Shown: piece by piece, positions 1-7,611 of the stretch
How the letters are laid out: each line of letters starts with the position of its first letter
Position numbering within the stretch: the first letter of the stretch is position 1
From: JAJPJX01 sp964568355
Lineage (GTDB): Bacteria > Acidobacteriota > Terriglobia > Bryobacterales > Bryobacteraceae
Length of the DNA stretch: 13,264 nt
NCBI GenBank assembly: GCA_964568355.1
Contig: CAZMRK010000294.1
Coordinates: 1-13,264, forward strand
Direction of reading: 5' to 3'
The notes under the pieces: model-generated
The model's database searches: none
What the model was told of the DNA's origin: nothing
Seen by the model: only the letters and a program-made list of their open reading frames with translations
Position numbers and translations under genes: made by a program

Positions 1-1104
1 GAGCCAGTAGCACATGTACCACATGGCGGCGAAGACCACGAGGTTTTGTGGAATGGCTCCCAGGTTTCCCAGGAACGCGAACCGGCCGGTGAATACTCCG
101 ATACCGCGGTCGAGCCAGCCGCGCAGCACCTGCGAGAACGAGTAGATGAAGATGGAATTCATGCCGACCACCAGGAACGGGAACGTCCAGCCCTTCCACT
201 GCTTCACTTCAATGATCCAGTAGAACGCTGCCAGCAAAAGGATGACCCAGCCGGCGCTGAAAAGGGTGAACGAGGCGGTCCACAGGCGCTTGACCATGGG
301 GTTGAACGGTTCGAGGGCCAGACCCAGCACAAAGCCGGCGGCAGCGGCGGCGAGCAGAATCTTGAGCTTCTGCGCGTGCGAGCGGCCGGTGCGGAGCAGC
401 ATCCCGGCCCAGCAGCCGAACAGGATGGTGACAGCGTTGCCCAGGAAGTTGATGGTGGTGTAGTAGCCCGAGTAGTTATAACCCAGAACGCGCCGGTCGA
501 TCACGGCGCCGATGTTGCCCGTTTGGGAAAACGGACCGTCCGACCCAGGGAAGAGAACGAACAAGGCCCAATAGCCGCCCACCAGAGTAATCGCGGAGAC
601 CACCTGCCAGGAGAAACGCAGCCGGGTGATCAAAAAACAGATCACGTAGCCGAAAGCGATCTGGCAGAGGACGTTGATCAACTGCAACTGCGGACCCCGC
701 TGGCCGGCATTGAAATTCGAGAGGATGTTGCTCAACACGATCAGGATCAATGCGCGCCAGGCGACGTGCCCGAACAACTGGCGCGCCGTAGCGCCCTGCT
801 CGATACGGCGGGCGAAAGCGAACGGCATAGCGACGCCCACGATGAACGTGAAAGCGGGCTGGATGAGATCCCAAAGCGTGACGCCGGTCCACTCGGTGTG
901 ATCCACCTGTCGGGCCAGCCAGGCCCATTGCGGGTAGACCTGAAGCGCGGCCAGGCCGAAGCCATGGCAGGTGAGGAGCACCATGACGACTCCACGATAG
1001 GCGTCCAGGCTAACAAACCGGCCGGAAGTTTTTTCTGGTTTGGAAGGCGCCGGCGGAGTGGCCGCGGCAGGGGTGGTTGTGGACGGCAGCGTCTGAGTCG
1101 CCAT
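1..1104 (-). CDS. DUF5009 / HGSNAT-like membrane acyltransferase (3' end cut by window edge)
   Basis: The reading frame is open from an ATG at 1104 to the window edge, giving 368 residues without a stop. After a cytoplasmic Pro/Thr/Ala-rich tail (residues 1-27) comes SLDAYRG (32-38), the N-terminal signature of the DUF5009 / heparan-alpha-glucosaminide N-acetyltransferase-like family. DHTEWTG then WDLIQPAFTFIVGVAMPF (about 68-95) matches the family's H..W.G...DLIFP-FFLFIVGVAMP block. Many hydrophobic segments follow, indicating a polytopic inner-membrane protein. Family members transfer acyl groups to sugars across the membrane; the substrate here is unknown. A strong GGAGGT Shine-Dalgarno 6 nt upstream fixes the start. 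Family proteins are about 370-400 residues, so little is missing. It lies 69 nt downstream of the sensor kinase on the same strand and may be partly co-transcribed with it, although a weak promoter of its own is visible. I am confident of the family, not of the reaction. Confidence 0.85.
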   Translation of the reverse strand, partial: MATQTLPSTTTPAAATPPAPSKPEKTSGRFVSLDAYRGVVMVLLTCHGFGLAALQVYPQWAWLARQVDHTEWTGVTLWDLIQPAFTFIVGVAMPFAFARRIEQGATARQLFGHVAWRALILIVLSNILSNFNAGQRGPQLQLINVLCQIAFGYVICFLITRLRFSWQVVSAITLVGGYWALFVLFPGSDGPFSQTGNIGAVIDRRVLGYNYSGYYTTINFLGNAVTILFGCWAGMLLRTGRSHAQKLKILLAAAAAGFVLGLALEPFNPMVKRLWTASFTLFSAGWVILLLAAFYWIIEVKQWKGWTFPFLVVGMNSIFIYSFSQVLRGWLDRGIGVFTGRFAFLGNLGAIPQNLVVFAAMWYMCYWL

Positions 1105-1110
1105 CGAATT

Positions 1111-1116
1111 ACCTCC
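1111..1116 (-). promoter_or_regulatory. Shine-Dalgarno GGAGGT of the acyltransferase gene
   Basis: Read on the minus strand, GGAGGT ends 6 nt before the ATG at 1104. It is the only near-perfect ribosome binding site in the window and decides this start over downstream methionines. Confidence 0.8.
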
Positions 1117-1121
1117 ATACA

Positions 1122-1150
1122 AGAATACAGATTTTGGGCCGCGACGTCAC
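1122..1150 (-). promoter_or_regulatory. Possible sigma-70 promoter before the acyltransferase gene
   Basis: On the minus strand GTGACG (1150-1145, 4 of 6 matches to TTGACA) and TATTCT (1127-1122, 4 of 6 to TATAAT) are separated by exactly 17 nt. They lie in the gap after the kinase stop codon. Transcription would start only a few bases before the Shine-Dalgarno, giving a very short leader. The match is moderate and could be chance. Confidence 0.3.
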
Positions 1151-1173
1151 GGCCGGCTTGGCGGAATATGGCG

Positions 1174-4100
1174 CTAGGCGGGCGGCTTGGCCGGCGTGGC
1201 GCGGTTCAACATCGCATACAGTTCCTGGGGGTTCACCGGCTTGGCGAGGTAATCGTTCATTCCGGCGTTCAGGCATTTTTCACGGTCGCCCTGCATGGCG
1301 TTGGCGGTGAGGGCAATGATGGTCAGGCGGCTGCCGGTGGCCTGTTCCATCTCCCGAATGCGCCGCGTGGTAGCCAAACCGTCGAGGTTTGGCATCTGGA
1401 CGTCCATCAGAATCACATCGAACTCGCGCTGAGCCAGTTTTACCAGGACCTCTTCGCCATTCGCCGCTGTCTCTACACGGTGCCCCTTCCGCTCCAGCAG
1501 GCGCGAGAGGATAAGCTGATTCACCCGATTGTCTTCGGCTACCAGGATGTCGAAGCACGACCCGTTTGCCGGATCGGCCTCGTGGCAGTTCGTCAGCGGC
1601 TTTAGCGCCGGACGAAGCGCAAACTGCGCCGTGAAATAAAACGTCGAGCCGGCGCCGACGGCGCTTTCGAGCCAGATCCGTCCGTTCATCATGGCTGCCA
1701 GCCGTGAGCTGATGGCCAATCCCAGGCCGGTGCCGCCGTAGCTCCGGGCAGACGAGCCATCGACCTGCCGGAATGGCTCGAAGATGAGCGCCTGCTTGTC
1801 TCGCGCGATTCCGATACCGGTGTCGGCTACCGAGAACCGCATCGTAACATCATCAGCGGAGCGTTCCTCGACCTGCACATCAACACGGATGTGACCTCGA
1901 TCCGTAAACTTGATGGCATTGCCTAGCAGATTGATCAGAACCTGGCCCAGGCGGCCCGGATCTCCGACCACAAGTTCGGGAACGTCCGCGGCGACCGCGT
2001 GGTGGACCGCCAGCCCCTTTTCCGAGGCGCGTACCACGATCGTCTGGATGGATTGCTCCACGGATTCCCGAATGCAGAAGGGAACCGCCGCCAGTTCCAT
2101 GCGGTTGGCTTCAATCTTGGAGAGATCCAGAATATCGTTCAGCAGGGCCAGCAGAGAGTTGGCGGATTGACGGGCAATGGTCAGATAGTCGCGCTGCTCG
2201 TTGTTCAGTTCTGTCTCCAGCGTAAGGGCGAGCGCTCCCAGAATGCCGTTCATCGGCGTACGGATCTCATGGCTCGTGTTGGCCAGAAACTGGCTCTTCA
2301 TTTCATTGGCTTCTTTCGCCTTGAGGAGCAGGGCTTCGATTTCCTGTTTCTGGTGCTCGACGACCGCTTTTTCGCTGAACAACTCGCCGGTGCGCTGCTC
2401 GACGGCGGCCTTCAGCCGTGCCTGCTCGCGCACCAGGCTGCGCGCCTTCCAGCGCACCGCCAGGCCGATCAGACCCAAGGCGACCAGAACGTATAGCGTT
2501 CGAAACCACCAGCTTCGATACCAGGGAGGCGCAACCGTAAAAGTCAGGGAAACGGGTGAAGCGCTCCAGTGGCCGTGTGCATCTCCGGCCATCGCTTCGA
2601 AGGTAAAGGTGCCGGGGTAGAGCGCCGGATACCGCACAAGGGGCTGGCTGGTTTCGGTCCACTGGTCGTCGGCGCCCGACATGCGATAGCGAAATATCCC
2701 GCGATTGAGGAATGAAAGGGAGGCCAGTTCCGCCGTGAAGGAATTGGCCTGGTAAGGCACCTTCCAAGACCGGCCGGGAGTGACCTCTGTGGAGCCCAGG
2801 TAAGCGGAGGAGAGAACGGCCGGCACAGGCGATAGTAGTTTCACACGGTTGGGGGCTGTCAGGTGAGCCAGTCCTCGGCTGGTTCCGATCCAAACCTCGC
2901 CATTGTTGTCGGCGTGGAACGCGTTGGCGTTGCAGTCGTCCCAAACGACGCCGTCCTGCTGGCTGTACGCGATCCAATCCTCACCAACCCGAGCCGCGAT
3001 TCCGGCATCCGTGCCGACCCAGAGACGACCCCGCGAATCTTCACCCAGGAAGAGGATGTAGTTCGAAGGGAGGCCGTCGCGTTCGGTAAATGAAGCAACT
3101 TTCAGCGTGCCGTCCGGCCAGTGCAAGCGGGAGATCCCCAGGGCGCGCCGGTAGCTTACCCAGACGGATCCGTCCGAGCTGGTGGAGACGTTCGAAAGGG
3201 AGTTGTCCGCCAATCCGTGGTTTTGGCGAAACCGCTTCCACCGGCCGCGGTCCCAAAGGAGAAGACCGCGGCTGCCGGCGATCCAGAGACGGTTGGCCCG
3301 ATCGCGCGCCATCCGAAAATAGGCTTCTTCCGCGGCCTCAGGAACCGGGACCGTGAGCTTTTCGAAGAGGATGCCGGCCCCGGAGCCCGTACTACGAAAC
3401 AGGCCCCCGCTGGTGCTTACCCAAAGGCGGTTCTCGGCATCCAACTGCATCCCGTTCAGGCGATCGTCGGTAAGGCCCTGGGCGGGACCGTAGCGATGGA
3501 TCTGCCGGGTGTCGGGATCGAAGCTGGCGACCCCGCCGGGAAGCGCGCCGATCCATAACATGTGGCCGGCTGCTTGAATGCTGCGAACCTTGTCGGCGGG
3601 CAGACCGTCGCGCGCGCTCCAGAGCGGCCATCTGGCGGCTCCCGGAGAGAAGAGATTCAGCCCGCCGTCGGTCCCGATCCAGAGGCGGTTGTGTGCGTCC
3701 CTGGCGATCGCAGAGACGCTTTCGTGTACCAGTCCTTCAGCGGGGGTCCAGCCCTCCCACTTGCCGTAGCCCAGCCAGCGGGTCAAGCCGGAACCCCAGA
3801 ATCCGATCCAGATCCCGTCTTCCCGATCCCGGAACAGGCAGGACGTTCCGTTGGCCGGCAAGCCCTGTGGAGGACCTACCAGGTGCCAGCGATCCCCCCG
3901 CCGCACGGCCACGCCGCGTCCGGTCGAAACCAGCAGGCTACCATCGGGGGCATTCAGCAAAGAGCAGATGAATCCGGCCTGGGGTAGTCCGCCGTCCTGG
4001 CTCGTAAACCGATCAGAGCCATGACGCCTGACAAGCAGACGGGTTACACTGCGAGCCCAGACGTCGCCCGCCTGGTCTTCGACGATCGCCTGCCAGCGGT

Positions 4101-4719
4101 CATTCGGAACGCCGCGTGATGCATCGAAGACCTCGACACGCCCTTGTGCCAGCCGGCACAATCGGTTCCCGCAGCCAAACCAGATGCCCGTCCGAGTGTT
4201 GGCAACAGCTTGCACCTCCCCATCGGGCATGCCTCGGGGGTGTATGGGAGCCATCCGAAATTGCCCGGGCATGGCCCGTAGTTCCACCAGGTGAAGCCCT
4301 TTGGAAGTACCCAGGTACAGGTGGGTTGCGTCCGATGTCAGCGAATTGCGGGAAACTACTTCAATCGAGCGCGAGAGGCGAAAAGATTGGAATTGGCCTC
4401 CGATTTGGCGGGTCAGGAAATCCCTCGTGGCGATCCACAGGCTGCCGTCAGTCGCCAGGTGCATTGCCTGAATCGGAGTGGCTGGGAGGCCATGCTCCGC
4501 GCCGAAAGTCTCGAAACGATTCCCGTTATAGCGAAGGAGTCCCCGCGGCGTCGCTACCCACAAGAAGCCTGTGCGGTCCTGGGCGATGCTGGTGATCGCC
4601 AGATTGGTGAGACCGTCTTCCCTTCCATAGACCTTAAATTCGTAGCGTTGCGCTGCCGCCGGCAACGCCAGCAGCAGGCAGGAGACGCCGCAGAAGGTTC
4701 GAATGAAGGACACCCGCAC
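1174..4719 (-). CDS. Hybrid two-component sensor kinase with double Reg_prop propeller
   Basis: 1181 residues. A signal peptide ends near AAA-Q at 23/24. About residues 40-640 hold 14 Reg_prop-like blades with the LWIGT..GL pattern (for example NRLWIGTDGGLNLF and GEVWIGTSRGLAHL), which fits two seven-bladed propellers in the periplasm. A Y_Y_Y domain (about 655-727) precedes one membrane span (about 737-757) and a coiled coil (about 760-805). HisKA follows with SHEIRTP (H817), then HATPase with N934, DTGIG (D966) and GTGLG (996-1000). The receiver spans about 1056-1175, with phospho-acceptor D1106 in LMDVQMP and K1160 in AKPV. All catalytic residues are present. It ends after the receiver without the AraC-type DNA-binding domain of Bacteroides HTCS regulators, so output must pass to another protein. 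The start is GTG with no good Shine-Dalgarno; GTG two codons later is an alternative. The ligand is unknown; polysaccharide breakdown products are a guess from related sensors. Confidence 0.93.
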   Translation of the reverse strand: MRVSFIRTFCGVSCLLLALPAAAQRYEFKVYGREDGLTNLAITSIAQDRTGFLWVATPRGLLRYNGNRFETFGAEHGLPATPIQAMHLATDGSLWIATRDFLTRQIGGQFQSFRLSRSIEVVSRNSLTSDATHLYLGTSKGLHLVELRAMPGQFRMAPIHPRGMPDGEVQAVANTRTGIWFGCGNRLCRLAQGRVEVFDASRGVPNDRWQAIVEDQAGDVWARSVTRLLVRRHGSDRFTSQDGGLPQAGFICSLLNAPDGSLLVSTGRGVAVRRGDRWHLVGPPQGLPANGTSCLFRDREDGIWIGFWGSGLTRWLGYGKWEGWTPAEGLVHESVSAIARDAHNRLWIGTDGGLNLFSPGAARWPLWSARDGLPADKVRSIQAAGHMLWIGALPGGVASFDPDTRQIHRYGPAQGLTDDRLNGMQLDAENRLWVSTSGGLFRSTGSGAGILFEKLTVPVPEAAEEAYFRMARDRANRLWIAGSRGLLLWDRGRWKRFRQNHGLADNSLSNVSTSSDGSVWVSYRRALGISRLHWPDGTLKVASFTERDGLPSNYILFLGEDSRGRLWVGTDAGIAARVGEDWIAYSQQDGVVWDDCNANAFHADNNGEVWIGTSRGLAHLTAPNRVKLLSPVPAVLSSAYLGSTEVTPGRSWKVPYQANSFTAELASLSFLNRGIFRYRMSGADDQWTETSQPLVRYPALYPGTFTFEAMAGDAHGHWSASPVSLTFTVAPPWYRSWWFRTLYVLVALGLIGLAVRWKARSLVREQARLKAAVEQRTGELFSEKAVVEHQKQEIEALLLKAKEANEMKSQFLANTSHEIRTPMNGILGALALTLETELNNEQRDYLTIARQSANSLLALLNDILDLSKIEANRMELAAVPFCIRESVEQSIQTIVVRASEKGLAVHHAVAADVPELVVGDPGRLGQVLINLLGNAIKFTDRGHIRVDVQVEERSADDVTMRFSVADTGIGIARDKQALIFEPFRQVDGSSARSYGGTGLGLAISSRLAAMMNGRIWLESAVGAGSTFYFTAQFALRPALKPLTNCHEADPANGSCFDILVAEDNRVNQLILSRLLERKGHRVETAANGEEVLVKLAQREFDVILMDVQMPNLDGLATTRRIREMEQATGSRLTIIALTANAMQGDREKCLNAGMNDYLAKPVNPQELYAMLNRATPAKPPA

Positions 4720-4735
4720 TTGTTATCTTATCGAC

Positions 4736-4741
4736 ACTATA
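4736..4741 (-). promoter_or_regulatory. Possible -10 box (TATAGT) before the sensor kinase gene
   Basis: TATAGT on the minus strand matches the -10 consensus at 5 of 6 positions and lies 16 nt before the GTG start at 4719. No recognisable -35 box is found 16-18 nt upstream of it. The remainder of the 111-nt gap 4720-4830 shows no clear terminator or other signal. Confidence 0.2.
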
Positions 4742-4830
4742 CAACTGAATACGACGGTACAGGGCCCTCCCCTGATGCCGCGGCCGATTCGGAAGAGCAA
4801 GTGTCCGAGCGGTTTTCTGATTATCTCCGA

Positions 4831-5352
4831 TTACTTAGTACGATTGCCGATCCACGTTTTCCGGCGGACCATCAACGCCAGGCCGGCCATGGAGATCGCG
4901 AATAGGGACACGGTGGCCGGTTCGGGGACAATCTGCCCACGAATCTCACCCGCCGGGAACATGCTGGTGTGAATGTTGATGTAGGACTGGAAAGACTTGA
5001 TATCCGTTACGAGTTCGGGAGTCAAGGTGAACGTATTGGTGAACGTACCCGAAGTGTCACCCGTTACGAACGGCGGGACAAAGGGGATCACCACGCCGGC
5101 ATTCGACCCGAAAGAGGCACAGCAGTGAATGTGCGCGTTGGTGGTCGGCGCCAGCAATCCCGAGTAGGAGAGATCGACCATCAGCGTCATGGCAATGTCA
5201 TCCAAGGTTACGGTGGCGAAACCAGTTCCCGGGGAGTCGGTTCCGGCCTGCGCTCCATCCAGGTTCACAGTGTAATTCAGAATCGAAGCCTGCGCGGGTG
5301 CGGTACAGGCAAGCAAGGCAATCACAGACAGAGTGACAAGCAGAGTGCGCAT
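4831..5352 (-). CDS. Secreted CHRD-domain protein with PEP-CTERM sorting signal
   Basis: 173 residues from the ATG at 5352. An upstream in-frame TTG at 5388 would add 12 residues, but the ATG places a clean signal peptide (MRTLLVTLSVIALLACTAPAQA, cut before SILNYT) at the very N-terminus, so I prefer it. The body is a CHRD domain (about 24-141): NAHIH at 72-76 and INIHTSMFPAGEIRGQI at 125-141 are its two hallmark blocks. The C-terminus has VPEPAT (142-147), a hydrophobic stretch and an RRK cluster, the tripartite PEP-CTERM signal recognised by exosortase, so the protein is probably processed and released at the cell surface. The CHRD function is not well defined. A CC pair replaces the usual small residues after HIH. 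No Shine-Dalgarno is evident before the ATG. It stands alone, 111 nt from the kinase and 121 nt from the DUF2961 gene. Confidence 0.88.
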   Translation of the reverse strand: MRTLLVTLSVIALLACTAPAQASILNYTVNLDGAQAGTDSPGTGFATVTLDDIAMTLMVDLSYSGLLAPTTNAHIHCCASFGSNAGVVIPFVPPFVTGDTSGTFTNTFTLTPELVTDIKSFQSYINIHTSMFPAGEIRGQIVPEPATVSLFAISMAGLALMVRRKTWIGNRTK

Positions 5353-5473
5353 AGGCAGAGTATGCCTGCAACCCGTCTGAGAAAACAATGGCTCCTAACA
5401 CTTAGCGAGAGTGTATGCCGAGAATTTACACAGTTTACATGTATCGAACGGGACAGGGTGCCCGCATCGCGCC

Positions 5474-7417
5474 TCAGCGGAATAAATCGGACAGGTGCAC
5501 GGGCCGGCCGTTCTCGTCTTGCAGCCAGAGCGCAAAACCGGTCCAGTTGAACGTCTGATTGAAATAGTTGGTCAGCCGCACTACCAACTCGTTCTCACCG
5601 GCGCGTATCGGCAGGCTGAGGGAGCGCGTTCGGAAGCCCGGGCCAAGCTCGGCATTGTGGTACACGGTCGCGCCATTCAGTTCTATTTCGATCGGATCAT
5701 CATGACTGAGCCAGGCTGGTAACACGGCGGCATGTTTGGCAAGGAACCGTCTACGCGCCAGAAACGCGTGGCCGTTCCCGCCCAGGAACTTCTCCCCGTT
5801 CACGGCAACTCCGTGACGGCTCAGATAGGTAAGGTTGAGGGAGGGGCCGCTGGTCTCCTCCCAGAGCCAGCCGGCCCGGAAGGACTCTCCTTCATTGTGG
5901 ACATCAAAGCTCTCTCCGCGATCCAGATCAGCGACTGAAGGCAAGCCGGCATACAGCCCTGCATGGCGGGCGCTGGATTCGAGAGGAATCGGAACCGGTC
6001 CAAAGGCGTCCCAGGTTTCTGTGATTTCAGGCGAACCATCGGGAACCGTTGTGTCCTCCGGTGAGTCCTGATACCAGACCGCGACCGTCTCCGGGCGGAG
6101 TCCGGGAAATGCGCCCCACTCCAATTGGAAGGATTTCTGGAAGACGTAGGGGTTCTCGAAGTGGTGCCGGTATCGTCCGGCGACGTTGTTGATTGCTTGC
6201 GCATACGGCTGGTGCTGCCCGCGCCCGAACCAGGCGAAGGTGAAGTAGTCCTCGCCGTTGACGCCGTGCAGAAATGCGGGATGGGACGATTCGCCGTCAA
6301 TCACCGCGAAGTCGCCGCCGCCATGATCATGTCCCGAGTTGAACAGGGACATGCCGAGCCACTGGCCTCTTCCGCGGATATAGAGTACCTGGTGCGGATG
6401 GTGGCCATTCGTCCGCAAGGATTGATGATACAGAGCATGGAAATATCCCCAGTCGGCCGAGAAAGCGGGAACGCGCTCCAGATCCAGTTGCAGGGTAGCG
6501 GTCGCGGAAGTCGTACTTCGATTCTCCAGATATATCTCACAGCCGCTGCGAAACGGCATGGGCAGATAACTGGCGGCGAGGTGCTCGGAGATGCGCTCGA
6601 AGGACGCCCCTTTGAACTCGCCGAAATAACGCCGCAGCGGTACATCCACGGCATCCGATTTGGCTTGGTCGTAGCGGACCTTGAGCCGGAGGTCCGCATC
6701 GATGGGTGCATCCAACAGCAGGCGGCGGACAATCGCCGGCCCACTCGCCCGCCCGAGTAGAACCCGTTCGCCCGGCTCAATGTGCTTCGATGGAAATTCG
6801 ACATGCGTGGTGGAGACCGGCGCCGCGGCCTGCGGATGCCAGCCTTCGTATCGCATCTCGAGTCCGGAGTCGGAAGTTCGCGCGCGTAATCTGATGCCGC
6901 GCAGGCTGTCATCTCCAGTCCGATAATCGATCTGGCAGAAGAAGAGCTCCACGCGATCCTTGACCTGCACCAGGTCAATGCGAAGGCTTTTTTCGAAGGG
7001 TACCGGCAGATACAGGTTGTAATCACGCTTCTCAGGGTCGACCGGCACCGAACTGCCCGCCCCCGGTGCCTGCGTCACCCGCGCCGCGGCGTCTACAATC
7101 TGGTCCAGCGAGCCGCGCAGGCTGGGTTTCGTCTCTCCATCGACGAAGAACTGCCATTCAAAGTGCGGCCCATCCTTGGTCCATGTCGACCAGATATGGC
7201 GAAGGGAGCCGGTTCCCTTGATGTCGAGCACGGTGAAACGGAAGCCCTTGCCGGTGAAATATCCCGCATGGCGATCTGTGCTTTCTACGAAGCTGTTCTT
7301 CCCGGGGCGATACGACTTCAAAACATGAATATCGCGAACCGCCGGGGGGATCGTGAACTGGGCCGAAGCCTGGGCCACAAGCAGCGGAACAAAAATAGCA
7401 AACGTGCGGGGGCGCAT
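5474..7417 (-). CDS. Secreted DUF2961 protein (glycoside hydrolase family GH172-like)
   Basis: 647 residues from the ATG at 7417. An in-frame ATG at 7435 lacks a ribosome binding site, whereas GGAAGAG sits 9 nt before 7417 and the resulting N-terminus is a compact signal peptide (MRPRTFAIFVPLLVAQASA, cut before QFTIPP). The N-terminal two thirds is DUF2961: RHIWSTWT (about 73-80), YNLYLPVPF (about 133-141) and the block FAVIDGES through GEDYFTFAW (about 370-396), matching the family's VDGE...GTEDYF signature. That region is acidic and probably carries catalytic glutamate(s); exact residues were not aligned. DUF2961 members include the GH172 enzymes acting on difructose anhydride and D-arabinan. 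A C-terminal beta-rich region (about 465-640) with ELNGATVYHN and RAGENELVVRLTN resembles an accessory carbohydrate-binding or jelly-roll fold. It probably acts on a sugar polymer outside the cytoplasm; the substrate is unknown. The tRNA-Gly lies just upstream on the same strand. Confidence 0.88.
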   Translation of the reverse strand: MRPRTFAIFVPLLVAQASAQFTIPPAVRDIHVLKSYRPGKNSFVESTDRHAGYFTGKGFRFTVLDIKGTGSLRHIWSTWTKDGPHFEWQFFVDGETKPSLRGSLDQIVDAAARVTQAPGAGSSVPVDPEKRDYNLYLPVPFEKSLRIDLVQVKDRVELFFCQIDYRTGDDSLRGIRLRARTSDSGLEMRYEGWHPQAAAPVSTTHVEFPSKHIEPGERVLLGRASGPAIVRRLLLDAPIDADLRLKVRYDQAKSDAVDVPLRRYFGEFKGASFERISEHLAASYLPMPFRSGCEIYLENRSTTSATATLQLDLERVPAFSADWGYFHALYHQSLRTNGHHPHQVLYIRGRGQWLGMSLFNSGHDHGGGDFAVIDGESSHPAFLHGVNGEDYFTFAWFGRGQHQPYAQAINNVAGRYRHHFENPYVFQKSFQLEWGAFPGLRPETVAVWYQDSPEDTTVPDGSPEITETWDAFGPVPIPLESSARHAGLYAGLPSVADLDRGESFDVHNEGESFRAGWLWEETSGPSLNLTYLSRHGVAVNGEKFLGGNGHAFLARRRFLAKHAAVLPAWLSHDDPIEIELNGATVYHNAELGPGFRTRSLSLPIRAGENELVVRLTNYFNQTFNWTGFALWLQDENGRPVHLSDLFR

Positions 7418-7426
7418 GGAACTATT

Positions 7427-7433
7427 CTCTTCC
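7427..7433 (-). promoter_or_regulatory. Shine-Dalgarno GGAAGAG deciding the start of the DUF2961 gene
   Basis: GGAAGAG on the minus strand ends 9 nt before the ATG at 7417 and lies downstream of the alternative ATG at 7435. It therefore supports the shorter protein that starts directly with its signal peptide. Confidence 0.55.
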
Positions 7434-7460
7434 ATGGCTCGAGGGGGAGGGATTAAGCGG

Positions 7461-7535
7461 TGGAGCGGGAGACGGGAATCGAACCCGCAACCAACAGCTT
7501 GGAAGGCTGTGACTCTACCATTGAGTTACTCCCGC
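7461..7535 (-). tRNA. tRNA-Gly (anticodon TCC) with encoded CCA
   Basis: The cloverleaf can be drawn by hand on the minus strand. The acceptor GCGGGAG (7535-7529) pairs with CTCCCGC (7471-7465), the discriminator is T, and CCA is encoded at 7463-7461. The D arm is ACTC/GAGT. The anticodon stem ACAGC/GCTGT encloses loop CTTCCAA with anticodon TCC at 7503-7501. The T arm GCGGG/CCCGT encloses TTCGAAT. It reads GGA glycine codons and, by wobble, GGG. The next gene downstream starts only 43 nt away with no terminator visible. Confidence 0.97.
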
Positions 7536-7546
7536 TTGGCACTTTC

Positions 7547-7576
7547 ATTGTAGGAGATGGCTGCGACGCCGGTCAA
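7547..7576 (-). promoter_or_regulatory. Sigma-70-type promoter of tRNA-Gly
   Basis: On the minus strand TTGACC (7576-7571, 5 of 6 to consensus) and TACAAT (7552-7547, 5 of 6) are 18 nt apart. The -10 box ends 11 nt before the tRNA 5' end, as expected for a short tRNA leader. It is the best promoter in the window and lies inside the leader of the divergent hypA gene. Confidence 0.75.
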
Positions 7577-7611
7577 TGTGCGGCATGCTGGAAGATGCAC
7601 AGGCTGAAACG

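Noticed and set aside
1141..1190. CGGCTTGGC repeated twice near the kinase stop, as a terminator
   Set aside because: The two copies are in direct orientation and cannot form a hairpin; no T-tract follows.
46..1605. 519-codon open frame on the plus strand
   Set aside because: It lies antisense to the acyltransferase and the C-terminal part of the kinase. Its product is rich in Arg, Gln, Glu and His, has no domain, and reflects codon bias of the real genes.
5420..5473. CGGGACAGGGTGCCCG as a terminator after the DUF2961 gene
   Set aside because: The stem is only about 4 bp with an 8-nt loop and no T-tract.
7461..7535. tRNA-Gly as an attachment site of an integrated element
   Set aside because: No integrase, no repeat of the tRNA 3' end and no compositional break was seen on either side.
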